A DNA stretch of 64,000 nt, from positions 682,001 through 746,000 of the forward strand of contig NZ_JAHTLF010000025.1 of NCBI RefSeq assembly GCF_024614185.1, in the 5' to 3' direction. The notes beneath the pieces are model-generated. The model had not been told where the DNA came from. It was given only the letters and a program-made list of their open reading frames with translations, and made no database searches. The DNA comes from Nocardioides carbamazepini (GTDB lineage Bacteria; Actinomycetota; Actinomycetes; Propionibacteriales; Nocardioidaceae). The position numbers and the translations under genes were made by a program. Below are positions 8,772-17,135 of the stretch, in pieces. Every line of letters begins with the position of its first letter. Positions within the stretch are counted from its first letter, which is position 1.

Positions 8772-9701
8772 TCAGCCGTGGCCGGCGCACCAGGTGTCGC
8801 GCTTGGTCGGCTTCGCGACGAAGACGGTCCGGATCAGCCCGGCCTGGAGGGCGGAGTAGAGCTCGATCTCCTTCTCCACGAGCCGCCGGGCGCCGGGCGT
8901 CCGCGCGAGCACGAGTGCCTCCGCGTGCCGCCACACCATCTCCCGCCAGCCGCGCATGATCACACCGGCGACCGCCTCCTCGGCCGTGCCCGCGTCGATG
9001 TCGTCGAACGTCGGGTCGAAGCGCGCCGCCTCCTCCGCGAACACGGGGGCGTAGAGGCTGTCGAGCCGGTTGTTGTAGCGGTTGTGGTCCGCCTTGTGGC
9101 TGCCCGCCGGGCCGGAGAGGCCGGCGGTCGCCAGGACGCGGGGGAAGTCGCTGTTGATGTGGGCGTTCATGGCGAGCAGGAAGTTGCCCAGACCGCTCAT
9201 CGCCCGGTCGTCCTCGGCCTCCAATGCGATCCGCCACGCCGCGGGGATGCCCGTGCGCAGGCCGGCCTCCCACCGGCCGGTGGTCTCGAAGTACATCTCG
9301 GCGAACACCGCGTCGACGCGGTTCAACCAGGCGCGGTCGGCGAAGTACCCGCTGCGCACCGCGTCGCGGACGTTCTCGGTCACCCGCAGGTAGGCCAGGG
9401 AGAAGACGGCGCTGTGCGAGCAGGAGTCGACCAGCCCGGTCAGCCGGTCCTCCATGCGGGCGACCACGTCGTCGATGCAGGCGTCCGCGCCGTCCACGCA
9501 GACATCACCGGTGTACGGCGTCGCCGGCACCGGGATCGGTGCCAGCAGCCCGACCAGTCCGTCCAGCGGCGGCAGGAGCAGGCCGCGCAGCGGATCCGGG
9601 TCGTCGTCGTACCCGGCAGCCGAGGCGGGGAGCGCGAGCGCGCCGGCCGCGAGCAGGCAGGGCAGCAGGACGGCAGCCAGGACGCGGGTGAGGGTGGTCA
9701 C
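8772..9701 (-). CDS. Secreted DUF5995 family protein
   Basis: 309 aa starting at GTG 9701, with a Sec signal peptide (TRVLAAVLLPCLLAAGALAL, cleavage near ASA-A). The mature protein matches DUF5995: paired Cys in DVCVDGADACIDD, a long helical core, and a NAHINSDFPRVLA segment with conserved His. Further His residues (SHKADHNRYN; WRHAEAL) could form a metal site like those of phospholipase C/P1-type nucleases, but that is speculation. It converges with the thioesterase gene 22 bases away. Confidence 0.82.
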   Translation of the reverse strand: MTTLTRVLAAVLLPCLLAAGALALPASAAGYDDDPDPLRGLLLPPLDGLVGLLAPIPVPATPYTGDVCVDGADACIDDVVARMEDRLTGLVDSCSHSAVFSLAYLRVTENVRDAVRSGYFADRAWLNRVDAVFAEMYFETTGRWEAGLRTGIPAAWRIALEAEDDRAMSGLGNFLLAMNAHINSDFPRVLATAGLSGPAGSHKADHNRYNNRLDSLYAPVFAEEAARFDPTFDDIDAGTAEEAVAGVIMRGWREMVWRHAEALVLARTPGARRLVEKEIELYSALQAGLIRTVFVAKPTKRDTWCAGHG

Positions 9702-9788
9702 ATCCCGAGAAACGAGCAACCGCTCGCCTTGGTCACGACGAGGCTGTGGAAAGTCGTTCGACGGAGCCGGATCCGCGGTCCATCGTGG

Positions 9789-9807
9789 TGGTATCACTTT
9801 GATGCCA
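9789..9807. promoter_or_regulatory. Imperfect inverted repeat, candidate operator of the toxin-antitoxin pair
   Basis: TGGTATCA, three bases, TGATGCCA (seven of eight positions pair), ending 12 bases upstream of the antitoxin ATG. RHH antitoxins usually repress their own promoter through repeats at this position. Confidence 0.5.
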
Positions 9808-9819
9808 AGGAGGAGTACG

Positions 9820-10035
9820 ATGACGGTCATGGCCTTCACCCTGCGAACCGACGATGAGCTCGACGCCGCTCTGGCCGAGCTCGCGGCGACGCAAGGCCTC
9901 TCGAAGCAGGAGGTCGTGCGTCGCGCGGTGCTCGACCTGCATCGGCGGACCCAGCACAAGAGCCGGGTGGTGGCGGCGTCGGCGGCATCGCGTGAGCGGT
10001 GGGGCGCCGTGCTCGACCGTCTCGGCTCGGTCTGA
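9820..10035 (+). CDS. Ribbon-helix-helix antitoxin
   Basis: 71 aa; the ATG at 9820 follows AAGGAGGAG with four bases between. A second ATG at 9829 is possible. The sequence FTLRTDDELDAALAELAA followed by GLSKQEVVRRAV is the classic beta-strand, helix, turn, helix of RHH/CopG DNA-binding domains. The basic C-terminal tail (KSRVVAASAASRERW) would wrap and neutralise the toxin. Its stop overlaps the next ATG (TGATG), the usual antitoxin-toxin coupling. Confidence 0.88.
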   Translation: MTVMAFTLRTDDELDAALAELAATQGLSKQEVVRRAVLDLHRRTQHKSRVVAASAASRERWGAVLDRLGSV

Positions 10036-10409
10036 TGGTCGAGTATCTCGACCTGGAGGACCTGCTGGAGCTGACCGACGACCTCCGGGCGGGGCCGGTG
10101 CGTGACGCCGGGTTGCTTGAGGCGGCAGTGGCCCGGCCGCGAACGACGGTCTTCGGTGACGACGCCTACCCGCGGCTGCTCGACAAGGCCGCTGCGCTGC
10201 TGCACTCGATCTGTAGGAACCACGCGCTGGTGGACGGCAACAAGCGGCTGGCCTGGTTGGCCACCGACGTCTTCCTGCGGATCAACGGCATCGTCCTGGT
10301 GCTGCCCGACGACGACGCCTTCGATCTCGTGATGGCGGTCGCTGACGGAAAGGCCGATGTCGCCGAGATCGCCGCCGCGCTCGACCGGGCGGTGCTGCGG
10401 CTTGAGTAG
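10035..10409 (+). CDS. doc: Doc-like toxin (Fic fold)
   Basis: 124 aa, the size of Doc. The catalytic loop HALVDGNKR runs from His63 to Arg71, matching the Doc form of the Fic motif (H-x-F-x-D-x-N-K-R) except that the usual Phe is Leu. Doc phosphorylates elongation factor EF-Tu and arrests translation, a known property of the family. It is translated directly after the RHH antitoxin. The complete motif suggests an active toxin. Confidence 0.88.
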   Translation: MVEYLDLEDLLELTDDLRAGPVRDAGLLEAAVARPRTTVFGDDAYPRLLDKAAALLHSICRNHALVDGNKRLAWLATDVFLRINGIVLVLPDDDAFDLVMAVADGKADVAEIAAALDRAVLRLE

Positions 10410-10418
10410 GCTCGAACG

Positions 10419-11624
10419 GTGAGCGCCAACGACATCAACGGGGACATCAACGGGCACATCGACGAGCACCTCGCGGGCGCCGGGTTCGAGACCCGGGCCA
10501 TCCACGCCGGCTACCGCCCCGATCCGACCACCGGCGCGGTGATCCCGCCGATCTACGCGACGTCGACCTACGCCCAGGACGGCGTCGGCGGGCTGCGGGG
10601 CGGCTACGAGTACAGCCGGTCGGCCAACCCGACGCGGACCGCCCTGGAGTCGACGCTGGCGGCACTCGAGGGCGCGGCGCACGGGTTCGCCTTCGCGTCC
10701 GGCCTCGCGGCCGAGGACACGCTGGTCCGGGCGCTGTGCAAGCCCGGTGACCACGTGGTGCTCCCCAACGACGCCTACGGCGGCACGTTCCGTCTCTTCG
10801 ACAAGGTCGCCACGACCTGGGGGATCGAGCACAGTCCGGCGCCGGTGACCGACCTCGACGCCGTCCGGGCCGCGATCCGGCCGGGCACGACCCGGTTGGT
10901 CTGGGTCGAGACCCCCACCAACCCGCTGCTGTCGATCGGCGACATCGAGGCGTTGGCCGCGGTGGCCCACGACGCGGGGGCGCTCCTCGTCGTCGACAAC
11001 ACCTTCGCATCGTCGTACCTCCAGCAGCCGCTGGCCCTCGGCGCCGACATCGTCGTCCACTCGACCACGAAGTACGCCGGCGGCCACTCCGACGTCGTCG
11101 GGGGAGCGCTCGTCGTGGACGATGCCGGTCTGGCCGAGCGGATCGGGTTCCACCAGAACTCCATCGGCGGCGTCGCCGGCCCGTTCGACGCCTGGCTCGT
11201 GCTGCGCGGACTGAAGACGCTCGCGCTGCGCATGGAGCGGCACAGCGACAACGCCGAGAAGGTCGCCGACTTCCTCTCGAAGCATCCCGCCGTGAGCCAG
11301 GTGATCTACCCCGGCCTCGCCGACCACCCGGGGCACGCGATCGCGTCGCGCCAGATGAGGCGGTACGGCGGCATGGTGTCCTTCCGGGTCACCGGCGGTG
11401 AGGAGCAGGCGCTCGCGATCTGCGCGGCGACGTCGGTCTTCACGCTCGGCGAGTCGCTGGGCGGCGTCGAGTCGCTCATCGAGCACCCGGGGCGGATGAC
11501 CCACGCCAGCGTCGCCGGGACCGATCTCGAGGTGCCGGCCGACCTGGTCCGGCTCAGCGTCGGGATCGAGACCTCGGAGGACCAGATCGCCGACCTGGAG
11601 CGCGCACTCGCGGTCACCGCATGA
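10419..11624 (+). CDS. metB: Cystathionine gamma-synthase/lyase
   Basis: A 401-aa PLP enzyme of the Cys/Met metabolism family. The substrate/cofactor region YEYSRSANPTR, VVDNTFASSYLQQPLALGAD and the PLP-lysine loop VHSTTKYAGGHSDVVGG are intact. It makes cystathionine from acyl-homoserine and cysteine, or works in the reverse direction. It starts at GTG 10419; about 20 N-terminal residues come from a 12-base repeat and are unlikely to be part of the fold. The neighbouring greA, DUF4307 and mca genes match the metB position in mycobacteria, which supports metB over the lyase. Confidence 0.9.
   Translation: MSANDINGDINGHIDEHLAGAGFETRAIHAGYRPDPTTGAVIPPIYATSTYAQDGVGGLRGGYEYSRSANPTRTALESTLAALEGAAHGFAFASGLAAEDTLVRALCKPGDHVVLPNDAYGGTFRLFDKVATTWGIEHSPAPVTDLDAVRAAIRPGTTRLVWVETPTNPLLSIGDIEALAAVAHDAGALLVVDNTFASSYLQQPLALGADIVVHSTTKYAGGHSDVVGGALVVDDAGLAERIGFHQNSIGGVAGPFDAWLVLRGLKTLALRMERHSDNAEKVADFLSKHPAVSQVIYPGLADHPGHAIASRQMRRYGGMVSFRVTGGEEQALAICAATSVFTLGESLGGVESLIEHPGRMTHASVAGTDLEVPADLVRLSVGIETSEDQIADLERALAVTA
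10431..10466 (+). repeat. 12-base tandem repeat in the 5' end of metB
   Basis: GACATCAACGGG occurs twice exactly (10431-10442, 10443-10454) and then degenerates (CACATCGACGAG). In frame it encodes DING-DING-HIDE, so slippage changes length by four residues without a frameshift. Confidence 0.7.
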
Positions 11625-11646
11625 GCCGACGGTCTAGCCTGGCCCG

Positions 11647-12975
11647 GTGACCAGCGAGGAGCCGACCGAGCCCGAGAAGTCGACCGAGCCCGAGCAGGAC
11701 CACGCGGTCGAGGAGGCCCAGGAGGACGAGCCGCCGCTGGGCCCGGACGAGGGCGAGCGCGAGGAGCGGCTGTTCCGCCGGTTCGCCCACCAGTGGGCGC
11801 TGGCCCGCGAGGAGCGGGAGGGGCGCCGGCACGAGCAGCCGACGTTCGCGACCGGACCGTCCAACCTGCGCCGCGCGGAGGTGCCCTATGGTCTCGACCT
11901 TGCCGCGGGCTGGGCCTGGCGGCTGCTGCTCATCGCCGGCGCCGGCTACCTGATCCTGCGGCTGGTCGGCTACTTCGCCGTCGTGACGGTCCCGCTCGCG
12001 GTGGCGCTGCTGATCAGCGCCCTCGCGGCACCGTTCGTGTACGCGGTGACCCGCGTCGGCATCCCGCGTGGGCTGTCGGCGCTGCTCGTCGTCATCACCG
12101 GCTTCGCTCTCGTCGGCGCGCTGCTGACCTTCGCCGGACAGCAGGTCGCGGCGGGAGCGCAGGACCTGGCCGACTCCACGGTCAAGGGGCTCGAGGAGAT
12201 CCGGCACTGGCTCAAGGACGGGCCGCTGAACGCCAGCGACTCCCAGATCAACGACTGGATCAAGAGCGCCCAGGACATGATCCGCGAGCGCTCACAGGAC
12301 GGCGAGGTGGTCAGCCAGGTCACCGAGGTCGGCGCGGCTCTCGGTCACGTGGTCGCCGGCTTCTTCATCGCCCTGTTCGCGACCTACTTCTTCCTCGCCG
12401 ACGGCGATCGGATCTGGTCCTGGGTCGTCCGCCTGGCGCCGCGGGTCGCGCGCGAGCGGGTGGACAGCTCGGGGAAGGTCGCGTGGCTGTCGCTCGTGCA
12501 GTTCGTCCGGGCCACCGTGATGGTCGCGCTCGTCGATGCCATCGGCATCGCGATCGGAGCGGCCGTCTTGAACGTGCCGTTCGTGCTCGCGATCGGCGTG
12601 CTGGTGTTCCTCGGCGCCTTCGTCCCGATGATCGGCGCGACGATCGCCGGCAGCGTCGCGATCCTGGTCGCGCTCGTCGACCAGGGACCGGTCACCGCCC
12701 TGCTGATGCTCGCCGTCGTGATCGGCGTGCAGCAGCTCGAGGGCCATGTCCTGCAGCCGTTCCTGCTCGGCCGCTGGGTCTCGCTGCACCCGCTCGGCGT
12801 CATCCTGGCCATCGCCTGTGGTGTCCTGGTCGCGGGGATCGCCGGCGCGCTGGTCGCCGTACCCCTGGCGGCCGCGGCGAACGCCGTGGTCCTGCACCTG
12901 GCCGAAATGGCCGAACCGCCGGCCCCCGTGGAGGAAGCCGGCGGTCCGGAAGCGGAGGAACCTCAGCCGGCGTAG
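11647..12975 (+). CDS. AI-2E family transporter (membrane permease)
   Basis: 442 aa starting at GTG. The first 75 residues are hydrophilic and acidic (Glu/Pro-rich), followed by paired membrane helices from about residue 85 and a long amphipathic region, then the conserved C-terminal block containing GAFVPMIGATIAG and QQLEGHVLQPFLLG, which defines the AI-2E/UPF0118 family. Members export or exchange varied solutes; the autoinducer-2 role applies to few. It ends 13 bases inside the convergent greA gene. Confidence 0.88.
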   Translation: MTSEEPTEPEKSTEPEQDHAVEEAQEDEPPLGPDEGEREERLFRRFAHQWALAREEREGRRHEQPTFATGPSNLRRAEVPYGLDLAAGWAWRLLLIAGAGYLILRLVGYFAVVTVPLAVALLISALAAPFVYAVTRVGIPRGLSALLVVITGFALVGALLTFAGQQVAAGAQDLADSTVKGLEEIRHWLKDGPLNASDSQINDWIKSAQDMIRERSQDGEVVSQVTEVGAALGHVVAGFFIALFATYFFLADGDRIWSWVVRLAPRVARERVDSSGKVAWLSLVQFVRATVMVALVDAIGIAIGAAVLNVPFVLAIGVLVFLGAFVPMIGATIAGSVAILVALVDQGPVTALLMLAVVIGVQQLEGHVLQPFLLGRWVSLHPLGVILAIACGVLVAGIAGALVAVPLAAAANAVVLHLAEMAEPPAPVEEAGGPEAEEPQPA

Positions 12976-13469
12976 GGCTTCGCGTCGAGGATGATCACGG
13001 TCTGCTGCTTGCCGTTGACCTCGTAGGAGACGGTCTCGCCCTTGCTGCGGCCGTTGATGGCCCGGCCGAGCGGCGACTGCGGCGAGTAGACGGTCAGGCC
13101 GTCGGGGTCGATCTCGCGCGCGCCGAGGAGGAAGGACTCCGCCTCGTCGTCGTCATCACCCTCGAACTTGTAGGTCACGACCATGCCCGGCTCGACGACA
13201 CCGTCGTCGGGCGGCGTCTCGCCGACCTCGGCGCGGCGCAGCATGTCCTTGAGCTGGAGGATGCGGGCCTCGTTCTTGCCCTGCTCCTCGCGGGCCGCGT
13301 GGTAGCCGCCGTTCTCCTTCAGGTCACCCTCGTCCCGCGCGGCACTGATCTCGGCCACGATCTCGGCACGCCGAGGCCCCTGGAGATGCTCCAGCTCGGC
13401 CTGCAGCTTGTCGTAGGCGTCCTGGGTCAGCCAGATGGTGTTCTGACCGCTCTGGTCGGTCTGCGTCAT
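12963..13469 (-). CDS. greA: Transcription elongation factor GreA
   Basis: 168 aa with ATG at 13469, chosen over an upstream in-frame ATG because AGGAG lies seven bases before it. The N-terminal coiled coil (QDAYDKLQAELEHL, then EISAARDEGDLKENGGYHAA) carries the acidic tip DEGDLKEN that reaches the RNA polymerase active site and stimulates cleavage of backtracked RNA. The C-terminal FKBP-like domain has SPLGRAINGRSKGETVSYEV. Complete and typical in length. Confidence 0.96.
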   Translation of the reverse strand: MTQTDQSGQNTIWLTQDAYDKLQAELEHLQGPRRAEIVAEISAARDEGDLKENGGYHAAREEQGKNEARILQLKDMLRRAEVGETPPDDGVVEPGMVVTYKFEGDDDDEAESFLLGAREIDPDGLTVYSPQSPLGRAINGRSKGETVSYEVNGKQQTVIILDAKPYAG

Positions 13470-13523
13470 GGGTGCTCCTGTACTGCTCGTCGCGTACCCC
13501 TGCGGGTGCATGAACGATCGAGT

Positions 13524-13946
13524 CTACCGGTAGCGCGGCTGACCGGCCGCCTTGCAGCCGAGCCACTCGACCGTCGTAGCACGCCTCTCGGTGCGCACCG
13601 TGAACTCCTGCACGGCGCCGTCCTCGCGGGTCGGTGTGACGCTCAACTGGCCCATCACGGCCTTGTCGTGGGAGATCGCCCGGGCCACGCAGGTCGCGTC
13701 GACCGGATCGTCGCCGTAGGACACGCGGACCTTGATCGTCGCCGTGTGGTCGTCGACGATCTTGAAGCCGATCTCCTCCGAGGAGACCGCAGGATTGGCG
13801 TGGAAGAGCATCGCCCACAGCAGCCAGCCGAGGAAGGAGACCGCCACCACGCCCGCGCCGACGACCACCGCCGTACGCCGAGCGCGCGAGGGCGCGCCAT
13901 AGCGCTCGGTCAGGGACGGCGGCACGGGGCCGGGGCGCGGGCTCAC
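13524..13946 (-). CDS. DUF4307 membrane-anchored protein
   Basis: 140 aa from GTG at 13946. One membrane helix near residues 24-48 follows a short basic cytoplasmic tail; the remainder is an extracytoplasmic beta-rich domain with two Cys. It matches DUF4307, found beside greA and mca in actinobacteria (Rv1081c position). The function is unknown. It is divergent from mca with about 40 bases between start codons. Confidence 0.85.
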   Translation of the reverse strand: MSPRPGPVPPSLTERYGAPSRARRTAVVVGAGVVAVSFLGWLLWAMLFHANPAVSSEEIGFKIVDDHTATIKVRVSYGDDPVDATCVARAISHDKAVMGQLSVTPTREDGAVQEFTVRTERRATTVEWLGCKAAGQPRYR

Positions 13947-13987
13947 CGATCCATGATCCCATGTGCCCCCTCCCTACGATGGGGGGC

Positions 13988-14887
13988 ATGCCCATCACGC
14001 ACTCGCCCGTCACCGACCGCTCCGGGCTGCGGTTGATGCACGTCCACGCCCACCCCGACGACGAGTCGAGCAAGGGGGCCGCGTCGACGGCGATGTACGC
14101 CGCGCAGGGCGCCGAGGTGCGGGTGGTGACCTGCACCGGCGGTGAGCGCGGATCGATCCTCAACCCGAAGATGGACCGGCCCGAGATCCTCGAGAACATC
14201 ACCGAGGTGCGTCGCCAGGAGATGGAGCGGGCCCGCGACATCCTCGGGATCTCCCAGTCCTGGCTGGGCTTCGTGGACTCCGGCTGGCCCGACGGCGACC
14301 CGAAGCCGCCGCTGCCCGAGGGCTGCTTCGGCCTGGTGCCGCTGGAGGAGGCGACCGAGCGGCTGGTGCGCGAGATCCGGGAGTTCCGCCCGCACGTGAT
14401 GACGACCTACGACGAGCGCGGCGGGTACCCGCACCCCGACCACATCCGCTGCCACGAGGTGAGCGTGGCGGCCTTCGAGGCAGCGGGCGACCCGGACCGC
14501 TTCCCGGACGCGGGGGAGCCCTGGCAGCCGCTGAAGCTCTACTACCACCACTCGTTCAACCGCCCGCGGATGCAGGCGCTGCACGACGCGATGCTCGAGC
14601 ACGGCCTCGAGTCGCCGTGGGGCGAGCGGCTCAAGGAGTGGACGCCCGAGCCCGACTGGGATGCCCGGATCACCACTCGGGTGCCGTGCGCCGACTACTT
14701 CGGCGTGCGTGACCAGGCGCTGCTGGCGCACGCGACGCAGATCGACCCGGACGGACACTGGTTCGCCATCCCACGGGAGCTGCAGCAGGAGGTGTGGCCG
14801 ACCGAGGACTACGAGCTCGTGGCGAGCCACGTCACCGCGCCGATGCCGGAGGACGACCTCTTCGCGGGCGTCACCCCGGGTGCCTGA
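13988..14887 (+). CDS. mca: Mycothiol S-conjugate amidase
   Basis: 299 aa; ATG 13988 is preferred to an upstream in-frame ATG because homologues begin close to LRLMHVHAHPDDES. The AHPDDE motif supplies zinc ligands His22 and Asp25 of the LmbE-like deacetylase fold, with a third His expected in GGYPHPDHIRCHE. Mca cleaves mycothiol conjugates of electrophiles to release mercapturic acids for export. Sequence around SSKGAAST fits Mca rather than MshB. It is direct evidence that the host makes mycothiol. Confidence 0.93.
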   Translation: MPITHSPVTDRSGLRLMHVHAHPDDESSKGAASTAMYAAQGAEVRVVTCTGGERGSILNPKMDRPEILENITEVRRQEMERARDILGISQSWLGFVDSGWPDGDPKPPLPEGCFGLVPLEEATERLVREIREFRPHVMTTYDERGGYPHPDHIRCHEVSVAAFEAAGDPDRFPDAGEPWQPLKLYYHHSFNRPRMQALHDAMLEHGLESPWGERLKEWTPEPDWDARITTRVPCADYFGVRDQALLAHATQIDPDGHWFAIPRELQQEVWPTEDYELVASHVTAPMPEDDLFAGVTPGA

Positions 14888-14915
14888 GCGCGGCGCTGCC
14901 TGACACACTGAGGTC

Positions 14916-15224
14916 ATGCACGCTGCCGTCGCCACCGCCGTCAACGCCGCCACCGGGCTGCTGGTGAACGCCAAGGACGAGCCGGTCGACCAGGACACGA
15001 ACATCGTGGCGGGCTGGACGGCGCTGTGGGTCTTCATCGCCCTGATCGTGGCGGTCGGGCTGATCGGCTGGGCGCTGACCCGCAGCCTGCGCACCGCGGA
15101 GCGGGCCAAGGAGGCCGGCGTGTACGGCGATGCCCCGACCGCTGACGACACGGCGGTCGATGCGGCCGGCCCCGATGCCGGGCCGGACGGGCCCGACGCC
15201 CCCGAGGGTCACGCCAGCAGGTAG
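14916..15224 (+). CDS. Small single-pass membrane protein next to mca (Rv1083-like)
   Basis: 102 aa. One membrane helix (ALWVFIALIVAVGLIGWAL, about residues 36-54) separates a short N-terminal region from a basic stretch and an acidic, Asp/Pro-rich tail. No enzyme motif is visible. A small membrane protein holds this place after mca in mycobacteria (Rv1083), so it is probably orthologous although similarity is only positional here. Its 3' end overlaps the convergent TetR gene by 16 bases. Confidence 0.7.
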   Translation: MHAAVATAVNAATGLLVNAKDEPVDQDTNIVAGWTALWVFIALIVAVGLIGWALTRSLRTAERAKEAGVYGDAPTADDTAVDAAGPDAGPDGPDAPEGHASR

Positions 15225-15820
15225 CCGCCGACCAGCGCGAGCATCTCGTCGAGTAGCTGCTCGCGGGTCACCAGAGCCGGCTGGTCGAGCACCCAGCGCA
15301 TGGCCAGGTTCTCGACGGCGAGCACCACGACCCAGGCCGCGACCGCGGCATGGGGGCGATGGCTGGTGTCGGGACGGGCGGCGAGATAGGTCGTGACCAG
15401 CTCGCGGACCCGACGCTCGAGCGCGGCCCGCCGCTCGCGGCTGCGCTGGGCTGGGAGCTCCTCGGCGACGACGCGGAGCAGCTCGCGATCAGCCTCCAGC
15501 GCGGTGACGAGCGCGTCGGCGGTGTCGCGGACCATGGTCGGCCCGAACTCGCCGATCCGGTCGGTGAGGGAGGCGGCGACGCGCTCGGCGACCTCCTCCC
15601 AGTACCGGTCGATGACGACGTCGAGGATCGCGGCCTTGTCGGGGAAGTACTGGTAGAGCGAGCCGGGACTCACGCCGGCCAGCGTCGCGACCCGGTTGGT
15701 GCTGAAGGCGTCGTACCCGCGCTCGACGAGGACGGCCCGCCCGGCGGCGACGATCCGCTCGACCATCTCGCGGGACCGGGCCTGCTGGGGGGCTTTGCGC
15801 ACGGCAGCAGGGTAGGACAT
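15209..15820 (-). CDS. TetR/AcrR family regulator
   Basis: 203 aa from ATG 15820; a farther in-frame ATG at 15841 would overlap the operator and is less likely. HTH: FSTNRVATLAGVSPGSLYQ followed by YFPDKAAILDVV. The helical C-terminus resembles TetR_C regulators of lipid or efflux genes. It is divergent from the DUF2236 gene and should control it via the repeat at 15834. Confidence 0.87.
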   Translation of the reverse strand: MSYPAAVRKAPQQARSREMVERIVAAGRAVLVERGYDAFSTNRVATLAGVSPGSLYQYFPDKAAILDVVIDRYWEEVAERVAASLTDRIGEFGPTMVRDTADALVTALEADRELLRVVAEELPAQRSRERRAALERRVRELVTTYLAARPDTSHRPHAAVAAWVVVLAVENLAMRWVLDQPALVTREQLLDEMLALVGGYLLA

Positions 15821-15833
15821 TCGCGAGTTGAAT

Positions 15834-15849
15834 GCGAGCAATCGCTCGC
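15834..15849. promoter_or_regulatory. Inverted repeat, probable TetR operator
   Basis: GCGAGC, four bases, GCTCGC: a perfect inverted repeat placed 14 bases from each of the two divergent start codons (15820 and 15864), ideal for repression of both genes by the TetR protein. Confidence 0.55.
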
Positions 15850-15863
15850 GTCAGGATGGAGCC

Positions 15864-17135
15864 ATGAGCACCGACGTGGCCCCGGTGGCCGGCGAGTCCC
15901 GCGAGCGTCCCTATCCGACCCGGTTCCGCGCCGGCGGCGAGCGCAACCGCCGCCTGGGGCGGCCGCTCAAGCTGGTCGGCCGCGTCCACGGCGTGGACGA
16001 GGCGCTGCTCGACCGGATCGGCCGGGCGATGTTCGAGCGCGACGAGCTCGGCGCGCGCCTCGCGGACGCGATCCGGTTGCGAGGGGACGCCCCCGAGCGG
16101 GTCCGGATGGACCAGTTCCGCCGGGCGCTCGAGGGCGGGCTCGCCGCCGTACCGGACGCCCCGCCGGCGCTCGTGGAGTTCTGCACCGCACTCGAGACCG
16201 ACCCGGACTGGCTCGACCGCGACCTGGTCGAGGAGGGCGCCCGGGTGTTCCGGCGCCTCGGGCAGAACGCGCAGGACGTGCTGCTCCAGCTGTCCCTCGT
16301 CGGCGGCTACCGGTTCGGCGGCCCCACCGACCTGCTCGTCGCCACGGGCGGCCTGACCGGCAGCCAGACCCTGCGCCGCCTCGCCGAGACCCAGAAGTGG
16401 GGCGCCAGCCTCACCGACCCGCTCTCCCTCCTGCCGCCGCGCGACGGGCAGGCGCCGGGGGAGGGCTGGCGGCTGACCGTCCACGTGCGGCTCATGCACG
16501 CCCTGGTCAACCACGCCTTCGAGGACACATGGGACACCCCGACCTGGGGTCTCCCGATCAACCAGGCCGACCAGGCCTCCACGCTCGGGCTCTTCGACGG
16601 GGTCCTCATCATCGGCTCGCGTGCCCTCGGTGTCCCCGTCTCCCGCTCCGAGTCGCAGGCGCTCATGCACCTGTGGAAGTACGTCGGCTGGTTGATGGGG
16701 GTGCACGCCGACTTCCTCGTCGACGACGAGTGGGAGCGCCACCGCATCGACTACCACGTGCTGCTCGCGCAGGGGCCGATCACCGAGGCCGGCCCGCAGC
16801 TCGCCCGGGCCGTGGTCGAGGCCCAGGCGCTGCGCCACTACCCGGGCTGGCCGGCGGCGCTCCAGCCCCTGCGGGCCCGCTACGAGCGCGAGCGGCTGCT
16901 CTCCATGCTCACCGTCTTCCTCGGCCCCGAGAGCATGCGGGAGTTCGACCTCCCGCTGCGCCCGCCGTGGGCGCACGGCTACCTCGTCGCGCTCAACACG
17001 CTGCGCTACCGCGTCGTCAAGCACCTTCCCGGCGGCCGCGACCGGCTCGCCCGGTGGGGGAGCCGCCGGGCGCAGTGGCTGCTCGACAGCTACTTCCAGG
17101 GGGAGCGGGAGGACGTGGGCGAGCTCAGGGCGTGA
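15864..17135 (+). CDS. DUF2236 (MpaB/Lcp-like) oxygenase-family protein
   Basis: 423 aa. It belongs to the family of mycotoxin-oxidising MpaB and rubber oxygenase Lcp. The core has conserved Arg and His in RLTVHVRLMHALVNHAF, a region that in Lcp binds b-type heme, and the family signature PINQADQASTLGLF. The start at 15864 is chosen for GGATGGAG just upstream. The activity of most members is unknown; an oxidase or oxygenase acting on a hydrophobic substrate is the best guess. Controlled with the divergent TetR gene. It overlaps the next convergent gene by 11 bases. Confidence 0.8.
   Translation: MSTDVAPVAGESRERPYPTRFRAGGERNRRLGRPLKLVGRVHGVDEALLDRIGRAMFERDELGARLADAIRLRGDAPERVRMDQFRRALEGGLAAVPDAPPALVEFCTALETDPDWLDRDLVEEGARVFRRLGQNAQDVLLQLSLVGGYRFGGPTDLLVATGGLTGSQTLRRLAETQKWGASLTDPLSLLPPRDGQAPGEGWRLTVHVRLMHALVNHAFEDTWDTPTWGLPINQADQASTLGLFDGVLIIGSRALGVPVSRSESQALMHLWKYVGWLMGVHADFLVDDEWERHRIDYHVLLAQGPITEAGPQLARAVVEAQALRHYPGWPAALQPLRARYERERLLSMLTVFLGPESMREFDLPLRPPWAHGYLVALNTLRYRVVKHLPGGRDRLARWGSRRAQWLLDSYFQGEREDVGELRA

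Noticed and set aside
9702..11504. Long minus-strand frame continuous with the DUF5995 gene
   Set aside because: It mirrors metB and the toxin-antitoxin genes, has Arg/Gly/Asp-biased sequence typical of antisense frames, and no family resemblance. Only the part from 9701 down is real.
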